A stretch of DNA of 64,000 nucleotides from Erwinia amylovora (GCF_017161565.1 NZ_CP066796.1:1612001-1676000), one strand, 5' to 3'; counted from the stretch's first letter, positions 38,680 through 48,640 are shown. Numbers and translations: made by a program. Notes: generated by a model from the sequence alone, not told the origin.

Positions 38680-39343
38680 TAATGATATTTCTTTAATTGC
38701 GGTGCTCTCATTTTTCACTCTGCTCCCATTCATTATCGCAGGTGGTACTTGTTTCATCAAATTTTCAATCGTATTAGTGATGATGCGAAATGCCTTAGGT
38801 ATACAGCAAGTACCTTCTAACCTTACTCTGAATGGTATTTCGCTTATTTTAACTGCATTTATAATGATGCCTGTATGCCAGCGTATTATTGATGACGTCG
38901 AAACGAGACATATTGATTTTAATCAAAGCAGCGCTTTTTCACAGTTTGTAAATGATGGTTTGGACGGTTATCGTGAATATCTTGTGCATTATTCTGACCA
39001 TGATCTGATTCATTTCTTTAATAAGGTTCAACAGAGGAATAATGATGATAATGTAGCCAATACCTTTGAACATGAATTGACTAGATTGCCACTGATGACC
39101 CTGATGCCTGCTTACGCACTAAGTGAAATTCAGAGTGCCTTCAGGATTGCCTTTTATATTTATATCCCATTTGTCGTGATTGATATGGTTGTATCTAGTA
39201 TTTTACTTGCATTAGGCATGATGATGATGAGTCCGGTGACAATTTCGATTCCCATAAAACTAATCCTTTTTGTTGCAATGGATGGTTGGAGCTTGCTGAC
39301 TAAAGGGCTTATTGCACAATATGCTGAACTTATGACATCATGA
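38672..39343 (+). CDS. spaP: T3SS export-gate subunit SpaP (SctR)
   Basis: SctR forms the pseudohelical export channel with SctS and SctT. The product from ATG 38672 (223 residues) begins LNNDISLIAVLSFFTLLPF like Salmonella SpaP and contains VMMRNALGIQQVPSN, LPAYALSEI-type and LALGMMMMSPVTISIPIKL signatures, with four TM helices. An earlier start at 38654 would add six unrelated residues. ATGA overlap with spaQ. Confidence 0.96.
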   Translation: MLNNDISLIAVLSFFTLLPFIIAGGTCFIKFSIVLVMMRNALGIQQVPSNLTLNGISLILTAFIMMPVCQRIIDDVETRHIDFNQSSAFSQFVNDGLDGYREYLVHYSDHDLIHFFNKVQQRNNDDNVANTFEHELTRLPLMTLMPAYALSEIQSAFRIAFYIYIPFVVIDMVVSSILLALGMMMMSPVTISIPIKLILFVAMDGWSLLTKGLIAQYAELMTS

Positions 39344-39594
39344 ACAATACGTTATTTATAAGCAATGCTGCTTTAGTTGTTGTATTAAAACTGACAGCAG
39401 TACCTGTTGCATTTGCTACCCTGGTTGGAATCGTCGTTGGTCTTTTTCAAACAATTATGCAAATACAGGAGCAAACTTTACCTTTTGGTTTGAAAATGTT
39501 GGCAGTATTTGCAAGTATCTTCATGTTAATTGAGTGGTTTTCTGCTGAGATGTTGAATTTTGCTAATCAAGCGTTCTCAATGGCTTTGAATTAA
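39340..39594 (+). CDS. spaQ: T3SS export-gate subunit SpaQ (SctS)
   Basis: SctS is an 84-residue protein with two TM hairpin helices. The family segment LVGIVVGLFQTIMQIQEQTL, followed by PFGLKMLAVFA, is conserved. Four copies normally sit in the SctRST channel. Translation is coupled to spaP through an ATGA overlap. Confidence 0.95.
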   Translation: MNNTLFISNAALVVVLKLTAVPVAFATLVGIVVGLFQTIMQIQEQTLPFGLKMLAVFASIFMLIEWFSAEMLNFANQAFSMALN

Positions 39595-39606
39595 TACGGT
39601 ATAAAT

Positions 39607-40377
39607 ATGCTGTTTCTTTCACTCTACTTTAATTTCCAGCACTACTTGTTGATTTTTGCAATAGCTTATGCGCGGCTGGCTGTAGTCTTTTATATGCTCC
39701 CCATATTAGGTGAGCGAATTTTTTCTCATTTAATAATAAAGAATGCAATCATCACCTTGACTATAATCGGTTTATGGCCCTGCTTTGAAACCGTTGTGAT
39801 ACCTGAGCAAAGCTGGTACTTGCTGCTGGTTCAGGAATCTATTGTTGGTTTAATCCTTGCAACTGTATTGTGTCTTCCATTTTGGATTGTCATTGGGCTT
39901 GGTGAAATTCTTGATAACCAACGAGGAGCTTCGATGGCAGACAATATTGACCCCTTGAATGGCGGTCAGAACTCTATATTATCTGGCCTGCTTAATTTTA
40001 CATTTGGTATAATATTCTTCATTAATAACGGCATGTGCTTAATGCTGGAGGCATTCACCGAAAGTTATCAGTTTTTACCTCCGGGTAGTAGGTGGTCAGG
40101 GTTTCACTGGCAAGAAGCCGGCAGGGTTTTAGTTATTGTAGTTGAGAGCAGTATTATGCTGGCTGCACCAGTTATCATAGTCATGATGATAGCGGAGATA
40201 TTATTGGGAGTATTTGCTCGTTATTGCCCGCAGCTCAACCCCTTTTCGCTTTCGCTCACCATAAAAAGCTTCATCACCTTCATAATTTTCTTTTATTACG
40301 GTTTCCATGCTTTAGCGGAAAAGCCACTGAATACTTTCTCTATTGAAATATTTGAAGAATTCTTCCCGGGATTATAA
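39607..40377 (+). CDS. spaR: T3SS export-gate subunit SpaR (SctT)
   Basis: SctT is the single T subunit of the export gate. The 256-residue protein has six or more TM helices and the family motifs FYMLPILGERIF, LGEILDNQRGASMADNIDP and ARYCPQLNPFSLSLTIKS. Length fits Salmonella SpaR (263). Confidence 0.95.
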   Translation: MLFLSLYFNFQHYLLIFAIAYARLAVVFYMLPILGERIFSHLIIKNAIITLTIIGLWPCFETVVIPEQSWYLLLVQESIVGLILATVLCLPFWIVIGLGEILDNQRGASMADNIDPLNGGQNSILSGLLNFTFGIIFFINNGMCLMLEAFTESYQFLPPGSRWSGFHWQEAGRVLVIVVESSIMLAAPVIIVMMIAEILLGVFARYCPQLNPFSLSLTIKSFITFIIFFYYGFHALAEKPLNTFSIEIFEEFFPGL

Positions 40378-40391
40378 AGGTTGATTGCATA

Positions 40392-41483
40392 ATGGCACAA
40401 AAGACAGAACTACCGACGGAAAAAAAACGTAAAGATTCGGCCAAAAAGGGACATTCTTTAAAAATTAAGGATTTTGTTACAACAGTCACTCTCATTTCAG
40501 GTAGCTACTTTCTACTGCATGGTATGGATTTCAGCCGTTTCATTGACTGTTATACTAATATTCTGATCGATGTATCATCAGTAAACATCAATGATTTTAT
40601 GCTACAAATGATGTACATTTTTTTAGGGCTTTCATTCCCTTTAATAGGCATTTGTACTCTTTCTGGAATGATAGCCACGTTGTGTCAAACCCGCTTTACT
40701 ATCGCCACGCAAGCTCTTAAGCTTAACTTCAAAGCTTTAAATCCTGTAGAAGGTTTAAAAAGGATTTTTAGCATGAGAACTATAAAGGAATTCGTAAAAT
40801 CTCTGTGCTATCTGATGGTTTTCTCATGCACTTGTTACAATCTTATCGTTAATGATCTAAAACATGCACTGGTCATTCACTATGCTGGAATCGCACAGTT
40901 GATCGTGAGTATGCTGTCATTGACCGTCAAAGCGGTTACGATATTTATTGCTTACTCGTTAGTTGTTCTGTGTGCTGATTTTATCATGGAATATTTTCTA
41001 CATGTTAAAGATTTAAAAATGGATAAACATGAGGTTAAACAAGAGCGTAAAGAAAGTGACGGAAACCCACAAATAAAAAGTGCCAGGCGAAGAGCCCATC
41101 AGGAACTGCTTTCCGGGGAAGAGATGGCGGCTGTAAGAAAATCGTCGGTAATTATGGTAAATCCAACTCATATTGCTATGGCAATTTTTTTTAATCCCGA
41201 ATTAGCCCCTTTACCTTTCATTGCATTACGAGCCTCTAACTTTAAAGCCAGAGCTGTGTTGGTCTATGCTGAGAAAATCGGAATCCCTGTCGTACGCAAT
41301 ATTTTTTTGACACGACGTCTTTATAAATCATACGTTCAGCACAGCTTTATTTCACTCAATGATGATGATTTAATGGCAATTATGGATATTCTTATTTGGC
41401 TGCGTCAGGTAGAGATCACAGGCATGGAAAACGGAATACCTCCGAGCGATCTTAAGAACGATGAACACCCAATGAATCAATAA
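40392..41483 (+). CDS. spaS: T3SS switch protein SpaS (SctU)
   Basis: SctU is the autocleaving export-gate component that switches substrate class from needle to translocators. The 363-residue protein starts with the typical TELPTEKKRKDSAKKGHSLK, has four TM helices, and carries the cleavage motif N257-P258-T259-H260 in MVNPTHIAMAI. Cleavage is expected between N257 and P258. Later motifs RASNFKARAV and GIPVVRNIFLTR are intact. Last gene of the spa block; 143 bp separate it from the chaperone gene. Confidence 0.96.
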   Translation: MAQKTELPTEKKRKDSAKKGHSLKIKDFVTTVTLISGSYFLLHGMDFSRFIDCYTNILIDVSSVNINDFMLQMMYIFLGLSFPLIGICTLSGMIATLCQTRFTIATQALKLNFKALNPVEGLKRIFSMRTIKEFVKSLCYLMVFSCTCYNLIVNDLKHALVIHYAGIAQLIVSMLSLTVKAVTIFIAYSLVVLCADFIMEYFLHVKDLKMDKHEVKQERKESDGNPQIKSARRRAHQELLSGEEMAAVRKSSVIMVNPTHIAMAIFFNPELAPLPFIALRASNFKARAVLVYAEKIGIPVVRNIFLTRRLYKSYVQHSFISLNDDDLMAIMDILIWLRQVEITGMENGIPPSDLKNDEHPMNQ

Positions 41484-41626
41484 GGCCATCATACAATGGC
41501 AGTGCGTTTTTTTTGTATTAAGAATAGCGCATCACGATGTACAATTAAGCATGTATTCTCTACCATCTACATTCGGTTTAATTGAATGTTCCATACGTGT
41601 TTAGCTAATCATGTTAGAGGTCAAGA

Positions 41627-42184
41627 ATGGAATATGAGAATATGGCGGAAGATTCGAACTCTCAAGATCCATCGAAAAATGACGATGAACTGGAAGAATA
41701 TTCCGCAAATCTAATTGAAGCGATCCAGAATGGAGCCGTCCTTAAAGATGTGCAGTGTGTTTCGAATGGTACGATGAATGATATTTATAAAATAGCATAT
41801 GAATTTTATCATATTGGGAGATTAGACGACGCAATATCTCTTTTTCGTTTTTTATGTATCTATGATTTTTATAATTCCGAATATGCCATGGGCCTCGCAG
41901 CAGTTTATCATTTGAAAAAGGACTTCCGCAAAGCAATTGATTTCTATGCTTTGTCATATTCTTTGTCTAAGGAGGACTATCGGCCTATGTTTTATGCAGG
42001 TCAGTGTAATCTAATGTTACGTCAAGAGGTTTTGGCTCGCAAATGTTTTGCTATTGTAATGAACAGGTGCACCGATCTGCAGCTTAAAGAAAAAGCTGAA
42101 ACCTATCTGTCAGCACTCGATGAAATCAATGCGGATACTAAAAGTGATTGTGAAGACAAAAAAAACAAACAGGAGGAACAATGA
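41627..42184 (+). CDS. sicA: Translocator chaperone SicA/IpgC/SycB type
   Basis: This class II chaperone holds the two pore-forming translocators before secretion and, in relatives, acts as co-activator of InvF. The 185-residue protein has three TPR repeats: FYHIGRLDDAISLFRFLC, AAVYHLKKDFRKAIDFYAL and YAGQCNLMLRQEVLARKCF. A GAGGTC ribosome site precedes the ATG. N- and C-terminal tails are longer than in SicA (165). Stop and sipB start overlap (ATGA). Confidence 0.95.
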   Translation: MEYENMAEDSNSQDPSKNDDELEEYSANLIEAIQNGAVLKDVQCVSNGTMNDIYKIAYEFYHIGRLDDAISLFRFLCIYDFYNSEYAMGLAAVYHLKKDFRKAIDFYALSYSLSKEDYRPMFYAGQCNLMLRQEVLARKCFAIVMNRCTDLQLKEKAETYLSALDEINADTKSDCEDKKNKQEEQ

Positions 42185-44082
42185 ATATACCTGTTGATAA
42201 CTCAGAATATTTGAAGCATCTTTCTGCGGGGTTAGAATCAAGTCACGAAGAATCTAAAAAGGAGCTAAGTCAATTACATCGGTTTGCCAATTCACAATAC
42301 AGACTCTACCCCAGAATAGGTGAGGTCAGAGAAGCATTAAAGTCGCTGCAGCCGGAGCAATTGCTTGAAGTTTTACAAAAAACGGGTAGATCATTACTTT
42401 CGGCCGGAAGCAATTTTACCATTGAAAAGCAGGATATACCTCAGTTGAATGTTCCAGTATACAGTCAGATTATGTCTAATGATGAGTATTCTGGTCTGGC
42501 CACTACGAGCGCAGCTGAAAGTTATTCTAATACATCAGCTGAGATGACAGCGTTGATAGGAAAAATCATACAGTTAACTGGCGAAAGTTCATTAGAGAAA
42601 ATGGTGTCAAAACTTCAGGTCTTTAACGCGACAATGGATGGCGCAGGGAAAGCTTACTCTCACCTTGCTGAAGAACTTGAAGCGCAGGGGCAGCTTTGGG
42701 CTGGTAAAGCTGATGCTCTAAGAGCAGTTCAGGCACATGCTGAAACTCTTAATCAGGTGAAATTAAATGTACAATCTAAGTTGGATGATGCTCAAACTAA
42801 CTTAAAAGCTCTGCAAGTTAGGGCTGAAACTCAAGCGCCTCTATCCCCGCTTTTACTGAATCAACTCATTGAGGCCAACAAAGAAGTTAAGGCAGTGTTG
42901 TCTGACCTGAACAGAGTCACATTGATTCATGAAAACTATGTTATTGAGGTACTTAACCCTGCCTCCGCGGCTGAAAAGATGGCCCAGACGCTGCTTAAGG
43001 CTACACTTGCACAAGCTACTTCTTTAATTAGCTCCTTAACTGACCGACAGCATAGCATTATCCAAATCCGCCATCAGGAGAGCAAAATAGAGGCGAAAAG
43101 CCTGACTTTCCTGATCGCCTTGATGTCGCAGTTAATTAGTCAAAATGCCGGAGAAGACTTTAAAGCCCTTGCTTTGCTCAAACAGAAGTTATCTGAAGCC
43201 GCAGCAAGGGATTCTCAAAACAAAGCTTTGGAAGTCGAAGCTCAGTTGCGCAAGGCAGAAGATTTACAGAAAACCATGGGCTGTATAGGCAAGGTTCTTG
43301 GATGGGTAATAACTACAGTCTGTATGGGTACCGCAATATTCACTGGTGGAACCTCAATGATATTAGGCATGGTAATGCTGGCCATAATGGCAGGGGATGA
43401 AATTGATCAGCGTCTTAATAACCATTCTTTCATACAGGATGGCATGCAGCCAATCATGGAAAATATCGTACAACCCTTGATGAAACTGTATGCTGATGCT
43501 TATACAGCAATATTATCACTCTTCATCGCTGATAAAAAAGTAGCTGAAACGGCAGGGCAAATCATGGGAGCAATAGCCACAGCTATGATTATGATTGCAG
43601 GTACTGTACTCATAGGAGTCGGAGTAGGCAAAATTGTTGGTGCTATGGCCAGGAATATCGGCAATAACTTAGGTGAGAAAATGCTGAAAAAAATAATGGA
43701 TCAAATGTTCATGCAAGTATTGAAAAGGTTTTTCCACGGGGCTGGACGCTTTTTTAATATGGATAATAATAAAATTGCACAGATATCCAATTATACCCAA
43801 ATGGCAGTTACAGGGGGAACGATGGCAAATACCCTTGTTCAGGCCGTGGGAAGTATAGTCGCAGCTGACATGATGGTTGAAGCTGCAAAGGCGCGTGCGC
43901 AGTTAATGCAAAATTCCGCGCTGCAAGATTTGTTGGAAAGCATTATGAAACAGGCGCAGGAGACATTCAGCTTCCGTATGGAAGCAATAAACAGGATCTT
44001 AGAAAACATTTGTTCCGTTGCTGAGAATCAAATGCTGGCTGGTAATTATATTACCAAGAAATTAAACCACGTAGCCGGATGA
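42181..44082 (+). CDS. sipB: Translocator SipB/IpaB/YspB (SctE)
   Basis: SctE inserts in the host membrane and forms the pore with SctB. The 633-residue protein has a long coiled-coil N-terminal half (residues 160-260 and 330-360). Two hydrophobic segments follow, near residues 370-410 (GWVITTVCMGTAIFTGG) and 460-490 (GAIATAMIMIAGTVLIGVGV). The C-terminus is amphipathic. A longer N-terminal region than SipB (593) is present. Gene order after sicA supports the name. Confidence 0.95.
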   Translation: MNIPVDNSEYLKHLSAGLESSHEESKKELSQLHRFANSQYRLYPRIGEVREALKSLQPEQLLEVLQKTGRSLLSAGSNFTIEKQDIPQLNVPVYSQIMSNDEYSGLATTSAAESYSNTSAEMTALIGKIIQLTGESSLEKMVSKLQVFNATMDGAGKAYSHLAEELEAQGQLWAGKADALRAVQAHAETLNQVKLNVQSKLDDAQTNLKALQVRAETQAPLSPLLLNQLIEANKEVKAVLSDLNRVTLIHENYVIEVLNPASAAEKMAQTLLKATLAQATSLISSLTDRQHSIIQIRHQESKIEAKSLTFLIALMSQLISQNAGEDFKALALLKQKLSEAAARDSQNKALEVEAQLRKAEDLQKTMGCIGKVLGWVITTVCMGTAIFTGGTSMILGMVMLAIMAGDEIDQRLNNHSFIQDGMQPIMENIVQPLMKLYADAYTAILSLFIADKKVAETAGQIMGAIATAMIMIAGTVLIGVGVGKIVGAMARNIGNNLGEKMLKKIMDQMFMQVLKRFFHGAGRFFNMDNNKIAQISNYTQMAVTGGTMANTLVQAVGSIVAADMMVEAAKARAQLMQNSALQDLLESIMKQAQETFSFRMEAINRILENICSVAENQMLAGNYITKKLNHVAG

Positions 44083-44129
44083 TCCTGATTTTCACTTTAT
44101 TTCACTTCTATCATAAAAGGAAAAAAATT

Positions 44130-45179
44130 ATGTGTAATGTCATCAATCGTTCAGATGCTGAATTCTTCACTCTGGCGAACAAATGTTCAGCACAAATTGA
44201 TGAATATAACGAAAATAATATACCGAAAAAAAGTAGAGTTTCCCCAGCAGACATCCAGCAGGAGGCAAAAAATAGTGTTTTTTTAGGCGAGCTATTAACC
44301 TCACAACGATCCCTCAACAGACCAGTGATTTTGTCGCAAAACAATGAAAATGAAGTCAAGGTTGACCAGAAAATCACAGAATCTTTGAAGACAGCAGAGC
44401 GCTTAGACAGCATAAAAAATACTTCACCATTCTTTAAAAACTTAATCGGTGATTATAACAATCTCGTTATTTCTGGAATAATGGTCAACATGATGAATAC
44501 CATGCGCAGCGTGTATAGTCTCATGGCGACCAAAAGTGTCGAATTTATGGTAAATGCTGCCAAAAGTATGGGTTTTCATCACATTGAAGCCGCTAAAGAG
44601 AATTTTAAAGGGGCGATAATTGCAGCTACAGCAGGTACCACTTTGCAGGCTGGTGGAACCACAGCGGCTTTAAAAGGAATGAATGATATGAGTCGATCGA
44701 CCAGAAAAAATCTTTTACCTGCACAACAAAAACAAAAAGCGCTGGAAAATGACAAAAAAATGTTTAAGGAGATCCTTGATAAGAAAAACAGCGAAGGTAC
44801 TCAGGCTGATCCTCAAATGATATCTATGATGAATAAGCACCAGAATAATTTAGAATCTAATATACAGGAACTTAATAATAAGCATAGAAAGGTAGAGAAT
44901 AAAGCTCAAAAATATCACTTAAGTAACGGTCCACTTAACCAGGCTTCTCATTCAGTTTCACAAATAATAAACAGTGGTTACGGTGTTAATGCTGCTGGTG
45001 AAACGCGCAATGCGGGACTGTCTGAAACTGATAAGCAGATTAATTCACAGACTGCAGATAACCTTAAGCAAAGCGCCATTGCAGCCGATAATAACCAAAG
45101 TACGTTCAATAAGACGCTGGACGATATATTCCGTAGTCGCAATAATGCGTTAGATGCAGTGGTTAGCAAAATCCATTAA
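44130..45179 (+). CDS. sipC: Translocator SipC/IpaC/YspC (SctB)
   Basis: SctB is the second pore protein; in SipC the C-terminal part also nucleates actin. The 349-residue protein (ATG 44130, AAAAGG upstream) has one hydrophobic region near residues 150-185 (GAIIAATAGTTLQAGGTTAA), flanked by helices. Its end, TLDDIFRSRNNALDAVVSKI, resembles the C-termini of SipC and IpaC. An in-frame start at 44079 would add a Phe/Lys-rich tail with no family support. Confidence 0.9.
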   Translation: MCNVINRSDAEFFTLANKCSAQIDEYNENNIPKKSRVSPADIQQEAKNSVFLGELLTSQRSLNRPVILSQNNENEVKVDQKITESLKTAERLDSIKNTSPFFKNLIGDYNNLVISGIMVNMMNTMRSVYSLMATKSVEFMVNAAKSMGFHHIEAAKENFKGAIIAATAGTTLQAGGTTAALKGMNDMSRSTRKNLLPAQQKQKALENDKKMFKEILDKKNSEGTQADPQMISMMNKHQNNLESNIQELNNKHRKVENKAQKYHLSNGPLNQASHSVSQIINSGYGVNAAGETRNAGLSETDKQINSQTADNLKQSAIAADNNQSTFNKTLDDIFRSRNNALDAVVSKIH

Positions 45180-45247
45180 ATTCAATTTTGAGTCATTGAA
45201 CGAGTTCAATTTCATCGTCCTTTAACTGATATCGATTGAGGTAGATT

Positions 45248-46399
45248 ATGGGTGAGATCATTTTCCCAGGGAATCAAACCCCGGCCGCTGCCACAGAAGA
45301 ATTTTCTTTTAAGACCTCCCATTTTCTGACTTACTCAAGTAGCCGAACAGTTCCTTTCTTTGAGACGAAGAGTATTGATAATGTTGATAGTGTATATGAG
45401 AGCAGTAAGGAATTATTGCTGCGATTATATGAAATTCTCACACGAGAAAGCTTTGAAGATAAGCTACCAGAAATCAGACAACTACTATTGGAATCAGGGT
45501 ACTCAGAAAACTTACATGAATTTGAAGAAATTAATTGCTTTATGCGTGAGTTACAAGATTTCTATGAAAATATTTTAAATAGTAAAAAAAATGCAGATGA
45601 TGTTATTGCTGAGCAGAAAAATCTGACAGCTATTAACTCTCATTTTATAGAAAGAATATCGAGTCATTTACGAAAAAGATCTATTTTACATGATAAATCA
45701 TCAGTTGAACCCTCATTGCCGTTGGAATTAGCTAAAGATGGGTATCCTGCTATCGCTGGTGAAGTATTTTCTGCTGATGAAATTACTCCAGGTACGAGCT
45801 ATGCTGAATTGTGGAGTAAAATAGCCAAGGCAATAGCAAGCATCAGAAAAGATTATGTTGAATTCTATGCCACGCTAATGAAAAAATATACTGACCTGTA
45901 CCAGTCCTATAATGAGAATGTACAAAAAGCCTCTTCCGATGCCATGTCAGCGGGTAAAGATGGTAATAATATATCTTTTAACAAAGATGTAATGATAAAA
46001 GGATACAATAAATTTAAGGACTATGCGGCAAGAATTGACCTCGGAAAAGTTGCACACTGGGACAAGATGTCTAGCCAAGAGCGGGAAAACATGAAGCTAA
46101 CAATTGCACCAGCTTTTGATGTTTCCAAAGACGGTGAAATTAGGTTTAATCTTAGTCAATATTCTACAGTTGATGGATCATTACCAAAAGGTGATGGAAA
46201 TCAAGTGCCTACCGCGAGCTACCATGCGTGGCTGGCAACATTCAACGCAGCTGGCAGTGCACTACAGAGTAATATGCAGTCCTTCGCTCAGCGATACAGT
46301 CAATCTAACAGCACATTCGATCAATTGAACAAAGTACTCAGTGGAGTTATCAGTACGCTTGGCGACAGTGCAAGAGAAGTTTATAAATCAATAGGATGA
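45248..46399 (+). CDS. sipD: Needle-tip protein SipD/IpaD/YspD (SctA)
   Basis: SctA caps the needle and senses host contact. The 383-residue protein has the family C-terminal region, with GTSYAELWSKIAKAIASIRK, VEFYATLMKKYTDLYQSYNE and the last helix ATFNAAGSALQSNMQSF. The N-terminal about 150 residues would be the self-chaperoning hairpin domain. The start has GAGGTAG upstream. It closes the translocator block; 253 bp of non-coding DNA follow. Confidence 0.94.
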   Translation: MGEIIFPGNQTPAAATEEFSFKTSHFLTYSSSRTVPFFETKSIDNVDSVYESSKELLLRLYEILTRESFEDKLPEIRQLLLESGYSENLHEFEEINCFMRELQDFYENILNSKKNADDVIAEQKNLTAINSHFIERISSHLRKRSILHDKSSVEPSLPLELAKDGYPAIAGEVFSADEITPGTSYAELWSKIAKAIASIRKDYVEFYATLMKKYTDLYQSYNENVQKASSDAMSAGKDGNNISFNKDVMIKGYNKFKDYAARIDLGKVAHWDKMSSQERENMKLTIAPAFDVSKDGEIRFNLSQYSTVDGSLPKGDGNQVPTASYHAWLATFNAAGSALQSNMQSFAQRYSQSNSTFDQLNKVLSGVISTLGDSAREVYKSIG

Positions 46400-46652
46400 A
46401 ATATGATGTATCTCAGCCTCTCTGTATGTCGATCGATGCTGGACACTGGCAAGCTAGGCAGGCTATATCTATTTATTGCTAATGTAAGCTAAATAATTAA
46501 ATTTCGTAGGGTGGTCATTTTTCAGTAAGCATGTTGCAATCTGCTTTGAACCTGTTGTCTACGGAAGGAGTTTGTCAAGGCGAGAAGATCTCATCAACTT
46601 CAAAAGGGAAGCTTCTTAGATTAGAAGTTTAATGATTATATAAGGGGGTAAT

Positions 46653-47450
46653 ATGTCTTTAAGCCCAGTAAATTCAAACGATACCGCTTTGAACATTGAC
46701 TCGATTCAATTATGCCCGGTTGATAATAAATCGCCAGAGGAAGATATCCTGCTGGCATCATTATCATCGGTAGTTCCAACCGATAATAAATTATCATTAG
46801 TACAGCAAGCAAGTAACAAACAAACAGGTAAAAGAATTGGAACCTGGGGATCTGACTCAAAGAAGTTGAATAAAGAGTACGACGATGTTGCTTCTGCCAA
46901 AGCAAATGGTTTATTCTGTTTTTTACCTTCCCGAGCAGTATTTTACTCTTTTCTTAAGTCGCCGACCGAACCTTCTACCGCTCAAAATTTGCTTGATAAT
47001 ATGACCCGACGGAATAGTCATTATAGAGTGCGTAAAGGAGAAGATGTAAAGACATTAGATACTCATGTCAGGCGTATTGACAATATGGTAAGAAAATTCA
47101 TCGAAAACAAGAGCATCCACGATGTTTCTCATTTAAATTCTGATATAAAGGCTGTACCCGGTCATCAATCGCATCACGAGATAATAAATGGAGGTCTGAA
47201 AAAACTATTACCTACACATGGAAAAGCTGCCTTGAGCAGTTTCTGGTTATCTTTACAACAAACTTCTTCAAATGCATGGGATGAATTACATCCACTTCTC
47301 AATAAAAATTCAGTGCAGGCACAGCAATATAGAAATACTCAAAATCTTATCACTCAGATGGCTGAAACTCATATATCGGCACTCACTGATCCAGATGCCA
47401 AAAAGGGAAGTATCGAAGCATATTCATTGCTTTTAATGGAATCTGTTTAG
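46653..47450 (+). CDS. Unrecognised island protein, candidate T3SS effector A
   Basis: The 265-residue protein has a good ribosome site (AAGGGGG) and stays AT-rich like its neighbours. Residues 1-60 are Ser/Asn/Asp-rich and unstructured, as secretion signals are. The rest is mainly helical (RRIDNMVRKFIENKSIHDV, LSSFWLSLQQTSSNAWDELH). I recognise no family. It sits exactly where SPI-1 has sipA, between sipD and iacP, but shows no SipA-like blocks that I can see. Being a secreted effector is an inference from place and composition. Confidence 0.65.
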   Translation: MSLSPVNSNDTALNIDSIQLCPVDNKSPEEDILLASLSSVVPTDNKLSLVQQASNKQTGKRIGTWGSDSKKLNKEYDDVASAKANGLFCFLPSRAVFYSFLKSPTEPSTAQNLLDNMTRRNSHYRVRKGEDVKTLDTHVRRIDNMVRKFIENKSIHDVSHLNSDIKAVPGHQSHHEIINGGLKKLLPTHGKAALSSFWLSLQQTSSNAWDELHPLLNKNSVQAQQYRNTQNLITQMAETHISALTDPDAKKGSIEAYSLLLMESV

Positions 47451-47458
47451 TACAAATA

Positions 47459-48151
47459 ATGATGGCTTTCTATCCGAATGATGTAAAAAATGAATTGAAT
47501 ACTGAGTCTCAAAACCATCCAGTTGGAATCAATAAATCGGCATCAGATAACACAATAGCAAGCAACAATAACCCGCTAGACATTAATGTATCTGGATCTG
47601 GTCAACTTTTTAATCACTGGATTAAGCAGCTTGCTGAATATATAAAAAATACAGAATATTCATATTATGTTAGAAACGAATTAACCCTTTACCTTATTTC
47701 TCTTATTACTGACAGTGACAGTATAAATAAAACAATCCTGAGTCCGGTTGCTGCTGAAATCATAAAGCATGTAGAACTTAATTTTATAGCTTCTGGCGTA
47801 AATTCCACCAATGAACCATCAAACTCAAATTATTTTTCTAATGGTGCTTCTAATAAAAATTACAATTCCAAGCTAATTCCTGGTGCTGTACTGAATAATG
47901 AATCGCCGCTAGTAGGCTCAGACTTGCCTGAACAAATAAATGAATTGCCAGCATTAGATCTCGCTGTAAAAATCAGTGATGAGTCTTTAACCGATCCTGG
48001 GGTAGTGAATCATAATAATACAGCTACCTTCAATCAATCTCATAACGTCGATTTGCGTTTAAACAAAATAACAGTGACTGCAGACATCCATTCACCATAT
48101 TCTAATCTTTCTGCAAATAACAATCAGCCTGATGACCATTTACAAATTTGA
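47459..48151 (+). CDS. Unrecognised Asn/Ser-rich island protein, candidate effector B
   Basis: The 230-residue protein starts eight bases after the stop of the previous gene with two adjacent ATG codons and no strong ribosome site, so translation may depend on the upstream gene. Residues about 50-110 form a helical block (LFNHWIKQLAEYIKNTEYSY, YLISLITDSDS). The remainder is low-complexity and rich in Asn, Ser and Asp. No family is recognised. The two ORFs together could be fragments of one larger ancestral effector, but the frames show no join. Confidence 0.55.
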   Translation: MMAFYPNDVKNELNTESQNHPVGINKSASDNTIASNNNPLDINVSGSGQLFNHWIKQLAEYIKNTEYSYYVRNELTLYLISLITDSDSINKTILSPVAAEIIKHVELNFIASGVNSTNEPSNSNYFSNGASNKNYNSKLIPGAVLNNESPLVGSDLPEQINELPALDLAVKISDESLTDPGVVNHNNTATFNQSHNVDLRLNKITVTADIHSPYSNLSANNNQPDDHLQI

Positions 48152-48400
48152 CAGATTTCGTCGTTGACTAATGATCGAGCGATACTGAAAATGGTAGATT
48201 ACTTATATTGATTCCCTTATCATGCACCATAACTACTTTCCAATAAATAGAGGAATAATCTAACTAAATAAATTTTTAGTTACTAAATAATTTAATTATG
48301 GATTAAATTTATTCTAGAAAGAATCTCGCAGATCTACCGAGTTGAGACATGAAGTTCATCATATAATGCAGTGAAATCAGAGAAACAGGAGTAATGATTA

Positions 48401-48640
48401 GTGAAGAATGTTAGTTCGTTTTCTACGGTAACTCATTTGATTCAACAGATTAATGGTAGCTTGCCACAGCATGTTACTCTTCAGCATAGTCTGATTAAAG
48501 ATCTGAAGATGGATTCTGTGGAGCTTATCGATCTGTTTTTACGACTTGAACAGGCTGGAATAATTATGGATGAGTCACAGATCAGCAGTCAACTCACCGT
48601 AGGAGATATTGTAAAATTAATAGAAGGTACTGACGCATAG
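48401..48640 (+). CDS. iacP: Acyl carrier protein IacP
   Basis: IacP is the acyl carrier protein found in Inv/Spa-type secretion islands. The 79-residue product starts at GTG (AGGAG nine bases upstream). It has the 4'-phosphopantetheine site S39 in LKMDSVELIDLF, with the surrounding ACP helices. In Salmonella iacP affects secretion of translocators and effectors, but its acyl partner is unknown. Here, as there, it follows the translocator and effector genes. Confidence 0.92.
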   Translation: MKNVSSFSTVTHLIQQINGSLPQHVTLQHSLIKDLKMDSVELIDLFLRLEQAGIIMDESQISSQLTVGDIVKLIEGTDA

